A DNA stretch of 64,000 nucleotides. It comes from Microbacterium sp. cf046 (GTDB lineage Bacteria; Actinomycetota; Actinomycetes; Actinomycetales; Microbacteriaceae). This document shows positions 7,561-16,339 of this stretch, in pieces; position 1 is the stretch's first letter; every line of letters begins with the position of its first letter. The stretch is from assembly GCF_900114345.1 (NCBI RefSeq), contig NZ_FOZJ01000003.1, positions 248,001-312,000 on the forward strand. Direction: 5' to 3'. The notes below the pieces were generated by a model, which did no database searches, was not told the origin of the DNA, and saw only the letters and a program-made list of their open reading frames with translations. Position numbers and translations under genes: made by a program.

Positions 7561-8934
7561 ATGGAGGCGATCGCAGACGTCGACTATCTGGTCGTCGGGG
7601 CGGGCGCGATGGGCATGGCGTTCGTCGACGCGCTCACGGCGGCGGCGGACGTGTCCGTGGCCATCGTCGACCGGCGCTACGGCGCGGGCGGCCACTGGCT
7701 CGACGCCTATGGATTCGTGCGCCTTCACCAGGCCTCCGCCTTCTACGGGGTCGCCTCGACGCTGCTCGGCGGTGGACGGATCCAGACCGACGGACCCGAG
7801 CGCGGGCTCCACGAGCGGGCTCCCGCGGCCGAGGTGTGCGACTACTACGCCCGCGTCCTCGCGCGGCTCACCTCGACAGGTCGGGTCGTGTTCCACGGCC
7901 GGTGCGAGTATCTCGGCGATCGACGATTCGTGTCGACACTGAGCGGCATCCGGTTCCACGCGCCGCGGGCGCGCGTGGTCGACGCGCGATACCTGTCGCC
8001 CGACATCCCCGCCCTCACGCCCCCGCCGTTCGTGATCGAGGACGCGGCCAGAGTCCTGCCGGTCAACGAGCTCGTCCGCATCACCAACGCCCCGGAGCGG
8101 TATGTCATCGTCGGCGCGGGCAAGACGGCGATCGACACGTGCGTGTGGCTGCTGCAGAACGGCGTCTCGCCGAACGCGATCACCTGGGTGCGACCGCGCG
8201 ACGCGTGGCTGCTCAACCGCGCGGTGGTGCAGCCCGACCCCGCGATCTTCCTCGGGATGGCAGCCGACACGATGGTCGCGGCCGCCGGAGCGACCAGCCC
8301 CGACGACGCCTTCCTCCGGATGGAGGATGCCGGCATCATGCTGCGGATCGATCGAGCGGTGACGCCGACCATGGCGAAGACCCCCACGCTCGCGACGTGG
8401 GAGCTCGAGCTCGTCCGCACGATCGACGACGTCATCCGCCGGGGACACCTGCTCGCCGTGGCGGGCAGCCGGCTCGTCTTCGCGGACGGCGACGTGCGCA
8501 TCCCCGCAGACGCGCTCGTCGTGCACTGCGCGGCCGAGGGCCTCAAGTATCCCGGCCTGCGGCCGATCTGGACCCCCGAGGCGATCACTCCGCAACCCGT
8601 CCGCGTCGGGTTCCCGTGCTTCGGTGCAGCCCTCGCGGGCCACGTCGAAGCCGTACGCGATGACGATGCCGAGAAGAACCGGGTCTGCCGGCCGTCGCCG
8701 TATGCGAACACCCCGGCCGATTGGGCGAGCATGCAGACGATCGGCGGGGATGCGTCCATCGCGATGTCGAAGGAGACCGACCTGCGCGACTGGTCGAACA
8801 GCACGACGCTCAATCCGGCCCGCATCCCGCTCGATCGCGTCGACGATCCCGCGGTACTGACAGCGACGGCGCGCCTGAGGGAGTCGATCGGCGCCGGGCG
8901 TGCCCGCCTCGCCGAGTTCGCCGGCCGCACGTGA
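7561..8934 (+). CDS. NAD(P)/FAD-dependent oxidoreductase
   Basis: 457 residues from ATG 7561. Two Rossmann motifs are seen: VVGAGAMGMAFVDAL (glycines 13, 15, 18) for FAD and YVIVGAGKTAIDTCVWLL (residues 181-196) for NAD(P)H. This resembles flavin-containing monooxygenase or pyridine-nucleotide oxidoreductase architecture. Conserved-looking blocks include WLDAYGFVRLHQASAFYGV and VRPRDAWLLNR. The substrate is not recognisable. A methyltransferase follows 15 nt later on the same strand, suggesting paired expression. Confidence 0.7.
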   Translation: MEAIADVDYLVVGAGAMGMAFVDALTAAADVSVAIVDRRYGAGGHWLDAYGFVRLHQASAFYGVASTLLGGGRIQTDGPERGLHERAPAAEVCDYYARVLARLTSTGRVVFHGRCEYLGDRRFVSTLSGIRFHAPRARVVDARYLSPDIPALTPPPFVIEDAARVLPVNELVRITNAPERYVIVGAGKTAIDTCVWLLQNGVSPNAITWVRPRDAWLLNRAVVQPDPAIFLGMAADTMVAAAGATSPDDAFLRMEDAGIMLRIDRAVTPTMAKTPTLATWELELVRTIDDVIRRGHLLAVAGSRLVFADGDVRIPADALVVHCAAEGLKYPGLRPIWTPEAITPQPVRVGFPCFGAALAGHVEAVRDDDAEKNRVCRPSPYANTPADWASMQTIGGDASIAMSKETDLRDWSNSTTLNPARIPLDRVDDPAVLTATARLRESIGAGRARLAEFAGRT

Positions 8935-8949
8935 TGCGAGAATGACCGG

Positions 8950-9819
8950 GTGGCTGTCGAGGGCGTGGGTGTGACCTCGGTCGCGGTCGCCGCCGCCCGG
9001 GCGCTGGAGGCGAGCCGGCCCGATTCGCTGGTGACCGACCCGTGGGCTGCGGCGCTCGTCGAGCGATCGGGAGTGCAGACGCCCTTCCCGACCGAGTGGC
9101 CGTCCGAGCCTGCCTCGCTCCCAGCCTGGGACCGGTCGATGCTGCTTGGGGCGTCGTACATCGGGCTGCGCACGAGGTTCATCGACGACCGGCTGCTCGC
9201 CGATCCGCTGCCGCAGGTCGTCACTCTCGGCAGCGGGCTGGACACACGCGCGTGGCGGCTGGACTGGCCGGAGGGGACCACGGTCTTCGAACTCGACTCG
9301 GCCGAGGTCATCGCTCTGGTCGACTCGGTGCTCGCCTCCTGCGACGCCCGGCTCGGCTGCCGGCGTGTCGCCGTCGCAGCGGACGTGACGGCTCCGTGGG
9401 CCGCGACGATCGTCGCCCAGGGCTTCATCCCGTCCCAGCCGACGCACTGGGTGCTCGAAGGGCTTCTGCCGTATCTGAGCGCACACGATCAGGCGTCGGT
9501 GCTCGATGACGTCATCCACCTCTCCGCACCGGGTTCCGCCGCCGTGATCGAGCGTGCGCCGGCCCTCGAGGACACGCCCGAGACCCGCGAGCGACTCCGG
9601 GAGCTCGCACTCGCGACCGGGATGCCGATGGACGAGGTCCTCGCGCTCACGAGCCCGCCCGATCCCGCCGCAATGCTCAGCGCGGCGGGTTGGGTCGTTT
9701 CGGACCTGACCGTCGCCGACCTGGAGCGTCGATATCGGCGACCGCTCAGCGCCGGTTCGCCGGCAGATTCGAAGGGCCGAGGCGGGTTCGTGATCGCGCA
9801 ACGGCCGCCGAGAGACTGA
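8950..9819 (+). CDS. SAM-dependent methyltransferase, LCM/TIGR00027-type
   Basis: 289 residues from GTG 8950. EGVGVTSVAVAAARALE, VTDPWAAALV, RTRFIDDRL, VVTLGSGLDTRAWRLDWP and VLEGLLPYLS are typical of the leucine-carboxyl-methyltransferase-like class I O-methyltransferases common in actinobacteria. FELDSAEV supplies the acidic SAM-binding residue. The substrate is unknown. GAGAAT ends 6 nt before the GTG, so a separate leaderless transcript is possible in addition to read-through from the oxidoreductase gene. Confidence 0.85.
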   Translation: MAVEGVGVTSVAVAAARALEASRPDSLVTDPWAAALVERSGVQTPFPTEWPSEPASLPAWDRSMLLGASYIGLRTRFIDDRLLADPLPQVVTLGSGLDTRAWRLDWPEGTTVFELDSAEVIALVDSVLASCDARLGCRRVAVAADVTAPWAATIVAQGFIPSQPTHWVLEGLLPYLSAHDQASVLDDVIHLSAPGSAAVIERAPALEDTPETRERLRELALATGMPMDEVLALTSPPDPAAMLSAAGWVVSDLTVADLERRYRRPLSAGSPADSKGRGGFVIAQRPPRD

Positions 9820-9870
9820 GGGCGCCACCGATGATCCCGGAATCAGGGCGGCTCTGATCGCTCCCCAGCG

Positions 9871-10539
9871 TCAGGGGCCCCAGAACGGTCCGGAGAGTCC
9901 GACACTGCGGAAGTAGTCGGCCGCGAGCACGGGTTCCCGGCGCTCGTAGGGAGTGTCCAGACGGCCCTCGTACCAGTGCGCGGCGAGGTTCCAGAGCGTC
10001 GTCAGGGACATCACATACCCGCGATCGTTCCCGGTGCGGGCGAGCCAGTCCTCGACGCACGCCTCGGAGCAGAAGATCTGCTGGTTCTGGCACGCGTGAG
10101 CCGCGTCGGGCCAGATCTTGCTCGTCGGGACGAGGAAGTGGGCGACCTGATCGCCGTCGGGAGGGCCTTCGTTCGTGACGGTCCACGCGTGCGGCGTGCC
10201 GCATGCCGGACAGGTCGTCGCCACCAGGACCGAGGGTGCATCGGGCACGAGGTTCGGGATGGCGAAGGCATCCCACGCGCACCCGCCCCACCAGAGCGTC
10301 CGCGGTCCCATGACCGAGAACCGGAAGGACCGCGTGGCGAACGGGTGCGCCAGAACCACCTCCGCGCCGTCGAGGACGAGGTGGTGCGCCTGGGCGAGCT
10401 CCGCCATCGCGGCGAGCACATCAGACTCGGACATGTCCAGGAGTTCTGCGAGTTCAGCGGCGGAGAGGGATGATCCGGTTTCGGCGAGATGCCGGTACAG
10501 GCTCACCCTGACCAGCTCGGCCGCGCTCGAGACTGCCAT
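9871..10539 (-). CDS. alkylmercury lyase (MerB) family protein
   Basis: 222 residues from ATG 10539 (AAGGAGG 6 nt upstream). An N-terminal winged-helix-like part (LSAAELAELLDMSESDV) precedes a core with GGCAWDAFAIPN: Cys87 and Asp90 have the C-x-x-D spacing of MerB Cys96/Asp99. TTCPACG (Cys110, Cys113) and QIFCSEACVEDW (Cys157, Cys161) supply further cysteines; Cys157 could match MerB Cys159. True MerB cleaves carbon-mercury bonds in the cytoplasm. No merR, merA or merT is nearby, so this may be a stand-alone homologue with another role. Confidence 0.75.
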   Translation of the reverse strand: MAVSSAAELVRVSLYRHLAETGSSLSAAELAELLDMSESDVLAAMAELAQAHHLVLDGAEVVLAHPFATRSFRFSVMGPRTLWWGGCAWDAFAIPNLVPDAPSVLVATTCPACGTPHAWTVTNEGPPDGDQVAHFLVPTSKIWPDAAHACQNQQIFCSEACVEDWLARTGNDRGYVMSLTTLWNLAAHWYEGRLDTPYERREPVLAADYFRSVGLSGPFWGP

Positions 10540-10620
10540 GAGCGTCCTCCTTCGGCATGCGTCGTCCGCGTCCACGGTACCGTCGAGCCGCCGCCCGGAC
10601 CACGGCGCTACGCTCTGCGC

Positions 10621-11130
10621 ATGAGTCACGTACGCCTGCGAGCCTGGCTCGGCACGATCGGCTTCCTGCTTCTCGCGCCCGGAGTCGTGGCCGGGCTGAT
10701 CCCCTGGTTGATCACGCGCTGGCTGATCCCGTGGACCGGCGAAGCGGTGTGGCCGGTCGTGATCGTCGCGTCCGTGATGATCCTGAGCGGGATCGTCGTG
10801 CTGCTGAACGCGTTCATCCGCTTCGCCCGCGCCGACGGCACCCCCGCACCTCCGGCGCCCACGGCCCACCTCGTGGTCGTCGGCCCGTACCGATACGTGC
10901 GGAATCCGATGTATCTCGCGGTGCTCGCGATCATCCTCGGGCAGGCGCTGCTGTTCGCGAGCTGGGCGACGGTCTTCTACGCCGCGCTCGTCTTCGGCGC
11001 CGTGCTGCTGTTCGTGCGCACCTACGAGGAGCCGACGCTCGAACTCGAGTACGGCGACGAGTACCGCGAGTACCGGCGGAACGTGCGCGGATGGATCCCC
11101 AGAGTGCGTCCCTGGACGGCCCCCGACTGA
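10621..11130 (+). CDS. isoprenylcysteine carboxyl methyltransferase (ICMT)-family membrane protein
   Basis: 169 residues, with four hydrophobic segments. GPYRYVRNPMYLAVLAIILGQALL and the C-terminal EEPTLELEYGDEYREYRRNVRGWIPR are the hallmarks of the bacterial ICMT/PEMT-like family, integral membrane methyltransferases using SAM. The acceptor in bacteria is generally unknown. Start ATG 10621 follows TACGCT by 6 nt, a leaderless-type start. Divergent from the MerB-like gene. Confidence 0.85.
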   Translation: MSHVRLRAWLGTIGFLLLAPGVVAGLIPWLITRWLIPWTGEAVWPVVIVASVMILSGIVVLLNAFIRFARADGTPAPPAPTAHLVVVGPYRYVRNPMYLAVLAIILGQALLFASWATVFYAALVFGAVLLFVRTYEEPTLELEYGDEYREYRRNVRGWIPRVRPWTAPD

Positions 11131-11226
11131 GCGTCGCGCCCCGACGAGGTCGGCGACCGCTGATCGCGGGATCCGCCGTCAGCAGAAGCGGTGGCGCGAT
11201 GCGGCCGCGCGTCCCACGATGGTGAC

Positions 11227-12030
11227 ATGTCGGGGAACGAGCTGCGGGGCTTCTCCGGCGAGGTCGCGGAGTTCTATTCGCGGTTCCGGCGGGGCTATCC
11301 GCCCGCCGTCTTCGACGCCCTGACGGAGGCGTTCGGACTGGATGCCTCTGATGTCGTCGTCGACCTCGGATGCGGCACCGGTCAGCTCACTCTGCCTCTG
11401 GCAGCGCGAGTGCGCACGGCGATCGGGGTCGATCCCGAACCCGACATGCTGGAGCTCGCGGCCGAGGCCGCGCATCTGCAGGGCGTGGGCAACGTGTCGT
11501 GGATGCAGGGGTTCGACAGCGACCTGGCCGCGATCGCGGCGCAGATCGAGGACGGACCCATCGCCGCGGTCACCGCTGCGACCGCCATTCACTGGATGGA
11601 CCATGGGGCGCTGTTCGCAACGGCGCGTCGTATCGTGAGGGACGGCGGAGGCGTGGCCGTGGTGACCAACGGCGCCCCGCTGTGGCTGCAGGACTCCGAC
11701 TGGTCGCGCACACTCCGGTCGGTGCTCGAGGAGTGGACCGGCCGCCCGCTTGTCTCGTCCTGCGGCACCGACGCGGACGCGCGGAGCGGATACCGGCGTG
11801 CGATGGAGACCGCCGGCCATACCACCCGCGACATCGTCGTCGAATACGACGCAATGCTGGAGATGGAAGCCCTCGTCGGCAGCCTGTTCTCCGCGATGTC
11901 GAATGTCGACGTCGCTGATCCGGTTCGACGTCGCTCCTTCGAGAGCCGGGTGCGGGCCGCGCTCGCACCGCGCACGAACGTCGAAGAGCACGTGTGCGTC
12001 AGCGTCCTGACCGGCACCGTACGGCGCTGA
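11227..12030 (+). CDS. class I SAM-dependent methyltransferase
   Basis: 267 residues from ATG 11227. VVVDLGCGTGQLTLPLAAR is the glycine-rich SAM motif I and AIGVDPEPDML gives the acidic residue of motif II. The N-terminal GFSGEVAEFYSRFRRGYPP resembles Methyltransf_11/25-type enzymes of unknown acceptor. Small-molecule methylation in the cytoplasm is likely. No operon partner; the next gene is convergent with stop codons 7 nt apart. Confidence 0.85.
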   Translation: MSGNELRGFSGEVAEFYSRFRRGYPPAVFDALTEAFGLDASDVVVDLGCGTGQLTLPLAARVRTAIGVDPEPDMLELAAEAAHLQGVGNVSWMQGFDSDLAAIAAQIEDGPIAAVTAATAIHWMDHGALFATARRIVRDGGGVAVVTNGAPLWLQDSDWSRTLRSVLEEWTGRPLVSSCGTDADARSGYRRAMETAGHTTRDIVVEYDAMLEMEALVGSLFSAMSNVDVADPVRRRSFESRVRAALAPRTNVEEHVCVSVLTGTVRR

Positions 12031-12037
12031 CGACGGC

Positions 12038-12895
12038 TCAGGCTTCCGGACTCCGCTGCGCCGCGATGTGCTTCGCGCCCTGCTCGACGACGATGCGGAC
12101 GAGCTGCGTGCCAGGCACGAAGATGTTCACCGCCTCGACGCCCACATCGAGGAGGAACTTCGGCTCGAGGATCTTGCCCAGGTACTGCTCGAAGGTGGCG
12201 CCGTCGGGCCGGGTGTTCCCGGTCAGTCCGTCGAACTCGATCACGGCCTCCTTGCCGCCGTGACGATAGCGAAACGCGTACACCGGCCGATAGACCAGGT
12301 CGACGAGATCGACCGTTACCCGTTCCTCGAGCACGCGGTCTGCGTCGATCCTCCCGATCGCGCTCGCCATCACCTCGCGGACGAGCATCGACGCCTTCGC
12401 GTCCGGCGGAACCACGACGGTGCCGGATTCGGTCTCCGCGGCCAGGGTGGCGGCATCCGCAAGCGAACTCGCGAAGCTGTCGTACACGTTCAGTGCGGGG
12501 GTCTCGGCGCGGGTCAGGCCGTCGAACAGAACATCCCGCGCAGTCTCATCGAGGCAGGTCTCCAGGCCCGACAGCACGATGCGACCCTGGTCGACGGGCA
12601 GGGTCTGCTCGCCGATCTGCACGCTGCGCACGCTCGGGGCGACCGGCACGGCGTAATTGCGGGTGCGCTCGTATTCGGCGACCGTCGTGACATGCAGACG
12701 CCAGAACGGCTGCAGTCGGCGTTCGCGATAGATGCACTCGTAATCCTCGGACGTGGCGCGATTGAGCAGGCCTCCGAGCTTCGCGCCGGTGCCGAACGCA
12801 TCAGCTCGCCGTGACCACGCGCGCCCCTCGGCGTGATCGAGACTGAAGCGGTCGGCGAGCACGAGGATGCGCTCCTCAGCGATCACGACCTCCAT
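12038..12895 (-). CDS. uncharacterised conserved-looking protein
   Basis: 285 residues from ATG 12895 (GAGGGG 8 nt upstream). Not recognised. No signal peptide or membrane helix. Visible blocks are SEDYECIYRERRLQPFWRLH, an aromatic/basic stretch, YERTRNYAVPVAP, EERVTVDLVDLVYRPVYAFRYRH, and a C-terminal beta-rich part with FLLDVGVEAVNIFVPGTQLV. Codon use is like that of its neighbours, so the gene looks real. The alternating hydrophobic/charged C-terminal half suggests a beta-sandwich or tubby-like fold, but this is only an impression. Confidence 0.6.
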   Translation of the reverse strand: MEVVIAEERILVLADRFSLDHAEGRAWSRRADAFGTGAKLGGLLNRATSEDYECIYRERRLQPFWRLHVTTVAEYERTRNYAVPVAPSVRSVQIGEQTLPVDQGRIVLSGLETCLDETARDVLFDGLTRAETPALNVYDSFASSLADAATLAAETESGTVVVPPDAKASMLVREVMASAIGRIDADRVLEERVTVDLVDLVYRPVYAFRYRHGGKEAVIEFDGLTGNTRPDGATFEQYLGKILEPKFLLDVGVEAVNIFVPGTQLVRIVVEQGAKHIAAQRSPEA

Positions 12896-12967
12896 CGCAG
12901 CATCCCCTCTCGACGTCGTGGTCAGCATACGACCGGTCGGCCCGCGACGGCAGGGCTGCTCCGATCG

Positions 12968-14692
12968 TCAGCGCCGCGCGAAGGAGAAAGGCTCCAGCGG
13001 GACGACCACCGGTGCGGATCCGCCATCGATCACGAGCGTCACCTCGCGCGGGCGGATGTCGAGATTCGCGACCAGGACCGCATCGCCGCCCTGGCGTCGT
13101 GAGCCGACGGCCCACAGCAGGCCGTCCGGGCTGTCGCCCCAGAGCAGCTCCGCCCCAGGCCCCCCGAGCGCTGCGAGCGCCTCGATCGCCTCCGCGACGT
13201 CGAACGGCTCACCCGCCGAGGAGCGGATGCCGCGTTCGCCCCACTGTTCGAAGTAGGCGATGCTCGCCACCCCCGGCACCGCGAGAGCTGCCGCGCTTGC
13301 GATCGTCCACGCCGCGAGCTCGGGCGCGGACTGGCGCGGGTCCGCAGCGCCGGTGTACTCCGCGCCGTAGCCGCCCGACAGATCTGTTCCGGTGGGCAGC
13401 GGCTGGGGAGTGGTCGCGACGTCGTTGTAGCGCGGACGCAGGGTGACCGGCCCGATGTGCACCGGCATCCCGCCCGCCAGCTCGACCGCCTGCAGCGCGA
13501 TGGTGCGCTGCACCGCGACCGATTCGACCAGCTGCTCGGTGCCGAGCGAGTGGAACAGAGGAGTGGTGCTGAAGGCGATGCCGTCGAGCTCGCGCGGGAC
13601 GATCGCCCATTCACGATTGAGCTCGGTGAAGTGGGCACGAGAACCGCCGATGACCGAAGTCGTGACGCCCGCGCGATCCAGCGCCTGGCGCAGGGCACTC
13701 AGCACCGCTGCATCGGTGACGTGCAGGTCGGCTTCGAAGACGCCGATGCGCTTGACTCCCGGTGTGCTGGCGAGCGCGCGCACCGCCTCGGCCAGTGCGT
13801 CGTAGGGAGCATCGGCCGATGCGACCACGCGCACATCCAGTGGAGAGCCGGAGCCGGCCGCGCGCGACAGGGCGGCGCGCCAGTTCGGTGTCCGCAGATC
13901 GACCTCGACGAGCACGGCGCCGGCCGTGGTCGCGCCGGTCGGGTCCGGGCCCGGTGCGGTCGCGGCGCCGATGGCGAGTTCGAACACCGGGCCGGCCGCG
14001 TGCAGGTGGATCAGGTCCGAGTCGGCGGACGAAGCGGATGCCGCGACCTCGCGCACGTCGATCCGTACGCTCTGACGCACGCGTTCGGCGGCGGCGACGT
14101 CGTAGGGGAACGGCAGTCCGAGCGGCCGGCTGTAGGTCTTGTACGACGCATCCGACCAGTTGCGCTGATCCTCCATCTCGAACACGTCGCCGTCGAAGCC
14201 GACTGCGACTTCGGATCCCTCGTCGAGCCACGCCAGGCCCGCGATGTCCAAGACCGGCTGATGCGGACTGATCGCGCGTGGGAACGACGACTCCTCGACC
14301 GAACCGTCGGAGTGCGTGACGCGCAGCGCCGTGCCCGCGAGGCGGGGCGGATGCAGCACGACGAGACCAGTCCGGTTCGTCGAGAACGGGCCCTCGGCCT
14401 CGAGATCGGTGAGGACGACCAGGCGCGCCGCACCCCGCGCCTCCACTCGCACGATCCCGCTGAAACTCGACCCGAGGCCGTCCGATCGGACGTGGAGCGT
14501 CAGCGTGGCGCCCGAATCCTTCACGCGGTCGAGGACGAGGCGGGCCGTGTCCCAGTTGCGATCGCGCACGACGGCGCGCACCGAGCGCAGCACGACACGG
14601 CCCTCGAACGCGATGTCGGCGAACTCGTCATCGCGCAGCTGGAGCGACCAGGGGCCGCTCCGCCACGTGCGGGACTCGGTGGACCACGCCAT
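12968..14692 (-). CDS. apnL: putative D-apionate lactonase
   Basis: 574 residues, cytoplasmic. It has a beta-rich N-terminal domain and a C-terminal part like a TIM barrel with a trailing beta domain (LVANLDIRPREVTLVIDGG). I assign ApnL because it lies with apnO and oiaC homologues in one operon; ApnL opens apionolactone to D-apionate in the published D-apiose pathways. The block MPVHIGPVTLRPRYND and the ending LEPFSF are consistent with that family as I remember it. It is the last gene of the operon, 16 nt after the SDR gene. Sequence alone does not prove lactonase activity. Confidence 0.65.
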   Translation of the reverse strand: MAWSTESRTWRSGPWSLQLRDDEFADIAFEGRVVLRSVRAVVRDRNWDTARLVLDRVKDSGATLTLHVRSDGLGSSFSGIVRVEARGAARLVVLTDLEAEGPFSTNRTGLVVLHPPRLAGTALRVTHSDGSVEESSFPRAISPHQPVLDIAGLAWLDEGSEVAVGFDGDVFEMEDQRNWSDASYKTYSRPLGLPFPYDVAAAERVRQSVRIDVREVAASASSADSDLIHLHAAGPVFELAIGAATAPGPDPTGATTAGAVLVEVDLRTPNWRAALSRAAGSGSPLDVRVVASADAPYDALAEAVRALASTPGVKRIGVFEADLHVTDAAVLSALRQALDRAGVTTSVIGGSRAHFTELNREWAIVPRELDGIAFSTTPLFHSLGTEQLVESVAVQRTIALQAVELAGGMPVHIGPVTLRPRYNDVATTPQPLPTGTDLSGGYGAEYTGAADPRQSAPELAAWTIASAAALAVPGVASIAYFEQWGERGIRSSAGEPFDVAEAIEALAALGGPGAELLWGDSPDGLLWAVGSRRQGGDAVLVANLDIRPREVTLVIDGGSAPVVVPLEPFSFARR

Positions 14693-14708
14693 GATCAGCC
14701 GAAGCGGT

Positions 14709-15464
14709 TCACAGGGTCGTCATCCCGCCGTCGACCGCGAACAGCGAGCCGGTGGCGAATCCGGCGTCGTCGCTCGCGAGGAACACCATGATGCCCTCGA
14801 CGTCCGCTGGGGATCCCGCTCGCCCGAGCGGGATGCGGCCGATGATCGCCGCGCGCGAGTCGGGATCCGATGAGATCGCCGTGACCAGCGACGTCTCGGT
14901 GTAGCCCGGGACGACGGTGTTCACACGGATGCCGCGATCGGCATATGCCGACGCGACGGTGCGTGCGAGACCGTGGATGCCGGCCTTCGAGGCGCTGTAC
15001 GCCGTGAAGTCCCTGCCCTCGCCGTTCAGACCTGTGGGGCTTCCGGTCAGGATGATCGACCCGCCGCCCGTGGCGAGCATGCTGCGCACAGCGTGCTTCA
15101 CCGTGAGGAAGGTGCCGGTGAGGTTGATGTCGATCGTGCGCTTCCAGACCTCCAGATCGAGGTCGGCGGCGGCGGCATCGTGCCCGAACAGCTGCACACC
15201 GGCGTTGGCCACGACGACGTCCGGAGCCCAGCCCTCAGCGCTCAGCAGGCCGAACGCCGCCTCCACCGAGGCCTCATCGGAGATGTCCATGATGGCCGCG
15301 CGGGCGTTCCCGCCGATCGCGGCCACCGCGTCAGAAGCCGCAGCGGCATCGCGGTCGGCGATCACGACCCGCGCGCCCTCGCGGGCGAACCGCTCGGCGA
15401 CGGCTCGGCCGATCCCGGTGCCGGCGCCGGTGATGAGCGCCGTCTTTCCTTCGAGCCTGCTCAT
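14709..15464 (-). CDS. short-chain dehydrogenase/reductase, candidate sugar/polyol dehydrogenase of apiose pathway
   Basis: 251 residues from ATG 15464. Classical SDR: TGAGTGIG cofactor loop, NAGVQ, and catalytic Ser/Tyr/Lys in LTGSPTGLN and YSASK. VVIADRD after the second strand ends in Asp, favouring NAD+. It sits between apnL and apnO. In other bacteria a Gfo/Idh enzyme (ApsD) oxidises apiose; here the SDR may take that role, or oxidise a tetritol/apiitol to the ketose or aldose. The second choice would match SDR-type threitol dehydrogenases known beside lerK/lerI/derI. Confidence 0.85.
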   Translation of the reverse strand: MSRLEGKTALITGAGTGIGRAVAERFAREGARVVIADRDAAAASDAVAAIGGNARAAIMDISDEASVEAAFGLLSAEGWAPDVVVANAGVQLFGHDAAAADLDLEVWKRTIDINLTGTFLTVKHAVRSMLATGGGSIILTGSPTGLNGEGRDFTAYSASKAGIHGLARTVASAYADRGIRVNTVVPGYTETSLVTAISSDPDSRAAIIGRIPLGRAGSPADVEGIMVFLASDDAGFATGSLFAVDGGMTTL

Positions 15465-15475
15465 GCGGGATCCTC

Positions 15476-16339
15476 TCAGCGCTCGATGTGATCGAGGTGC
15501 AGCATCCGCGCGAGATTCTTGTCGAGCTCGTCGTCGCGGAAGATCTTCTTCCAGTCTTCCTTGATGATGCTCTCGCGCCCATAGTCCATCGCGATCAGGC
15601 AGGCGTCGCTGAACGGGTTGTCGCCGCGCAGTCCGTTGGCCAGTGCCACCTGCGTGTGACCGTACAGGATGCTGCGGGCCGCCGCTTCCGGCACTCCCAT
15701 CGTGTGGATGGCCTCGTCCAAGGCCTCGTTCAGCAGCGCGCCGATCATGCACGCGACCGTCTCAACGAGGGTGGGCTCGAGCTGGGCGAGCTGCTTGATC
15801 GTGACGAAGTGCACGTCGATCACGGGGGCGTAGATCGCACGGACCGTCGCCTCGACGATCGCGGCCTTAGCCGGGTCGTCGGACTCGACGGCGGCGATCG
15901 CGTCCTGCGCAGCGGCGATGCCGCCGAACGTGTCGGCGTACTCCTCGGGCGTCGTGCGCTGCAGGAAGATGGACGGGTGGCACGGGTGGGCCACGGCGCG
16001 GATGACGTCGTCGCGGTCGGTCAGCAGCCCCGCGTAGGCCGCGGCAGGATCGAGCGTCAGCGCGATCGAGCCGGGCTTCATCTGCGGCACCAGGTCGGCG
16101 GTCACCGGGCCGAGCGCCAGGTCGGGCACCGCGAAGACCACGATGTCGGCGTCGCCGACCGCGGTCGCGGCATCCGTCAGCTCGCGCCCGGCATCGCGGG
16201 TGCGCTGCTGGCCGGCGGGCGAGTTCTCGACGAAGAAGGCCTCATGCGCGGTCTTGACGAGGTTGTCGGACACCCGCATGCCCATCTTTCCGCCCGCGCC
16301 GATGACGGCGATCTTGTAGGTCTGAGTGGCGTCGGTCAC
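15476..16339 (-). CDS. apnO: D-apionate oxidoisomerase
   Basis: 287 residues from GTG 16339 (AGGAG 6 nt upstream, overlapping the oiaC stop). The N-terminal Rossmann motif is IAVIGAGGKMGMRVSDNL. The C-terminal half (LAQLEPTLVETVACMIGALL, ESIIKEDWKKIFRDDELDKN) resembles the phosphogluconate dehydrogenase C-terminal-like family that includes ApnO. ApnO converts D-apionate to 3-oxo-isoapionate using NAD+. The neighbours (oiaC, lerK, lerI, derI) supply exactly the downstream steps, which strongly supports the call. Confidence 0.78.
   Translation of the reverse strand: MTDATQTYKIAVIGAGGKMGMRVSDNLVKTAHEAFFVENSPAGQQRTRDAGRELTDAATAVGDADIVVFAVPDLALGPVTADLVPQMKPGSIALTLDPAAAYAGLLTDRDDVIRAVAHPCHPSIFLQRTTPEEYADTFGGIAAAQDAIAAVESDDPAKAAIVEATVRAIYAPVIDVHFVTIKQLAQLEPTLVETVACMIGALLNEALDEAIHTMGVPEAAARSILYGHTQVALANGLRGDNPFSDACLIAMDYGRESIIKEDWKKIFRDDELDKNLARMLHLDHIER

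Noticed and set aside
7303-9828. Very long minus-strand open frame (841 codons) opposite the oxidoreductase and methyltransferase genes
   Set aside because: Arg/Pro/Asp-rich antisense frame caused by high third-position GC; only its last ~70 codons are meaningful, as the GNAT remnant.
9871-10539. Part of a mercury-resistance operon
   Set aside because: Only the MerB-like gene is present; the flanking genes are an ICMT-type protein and methyltransferases.
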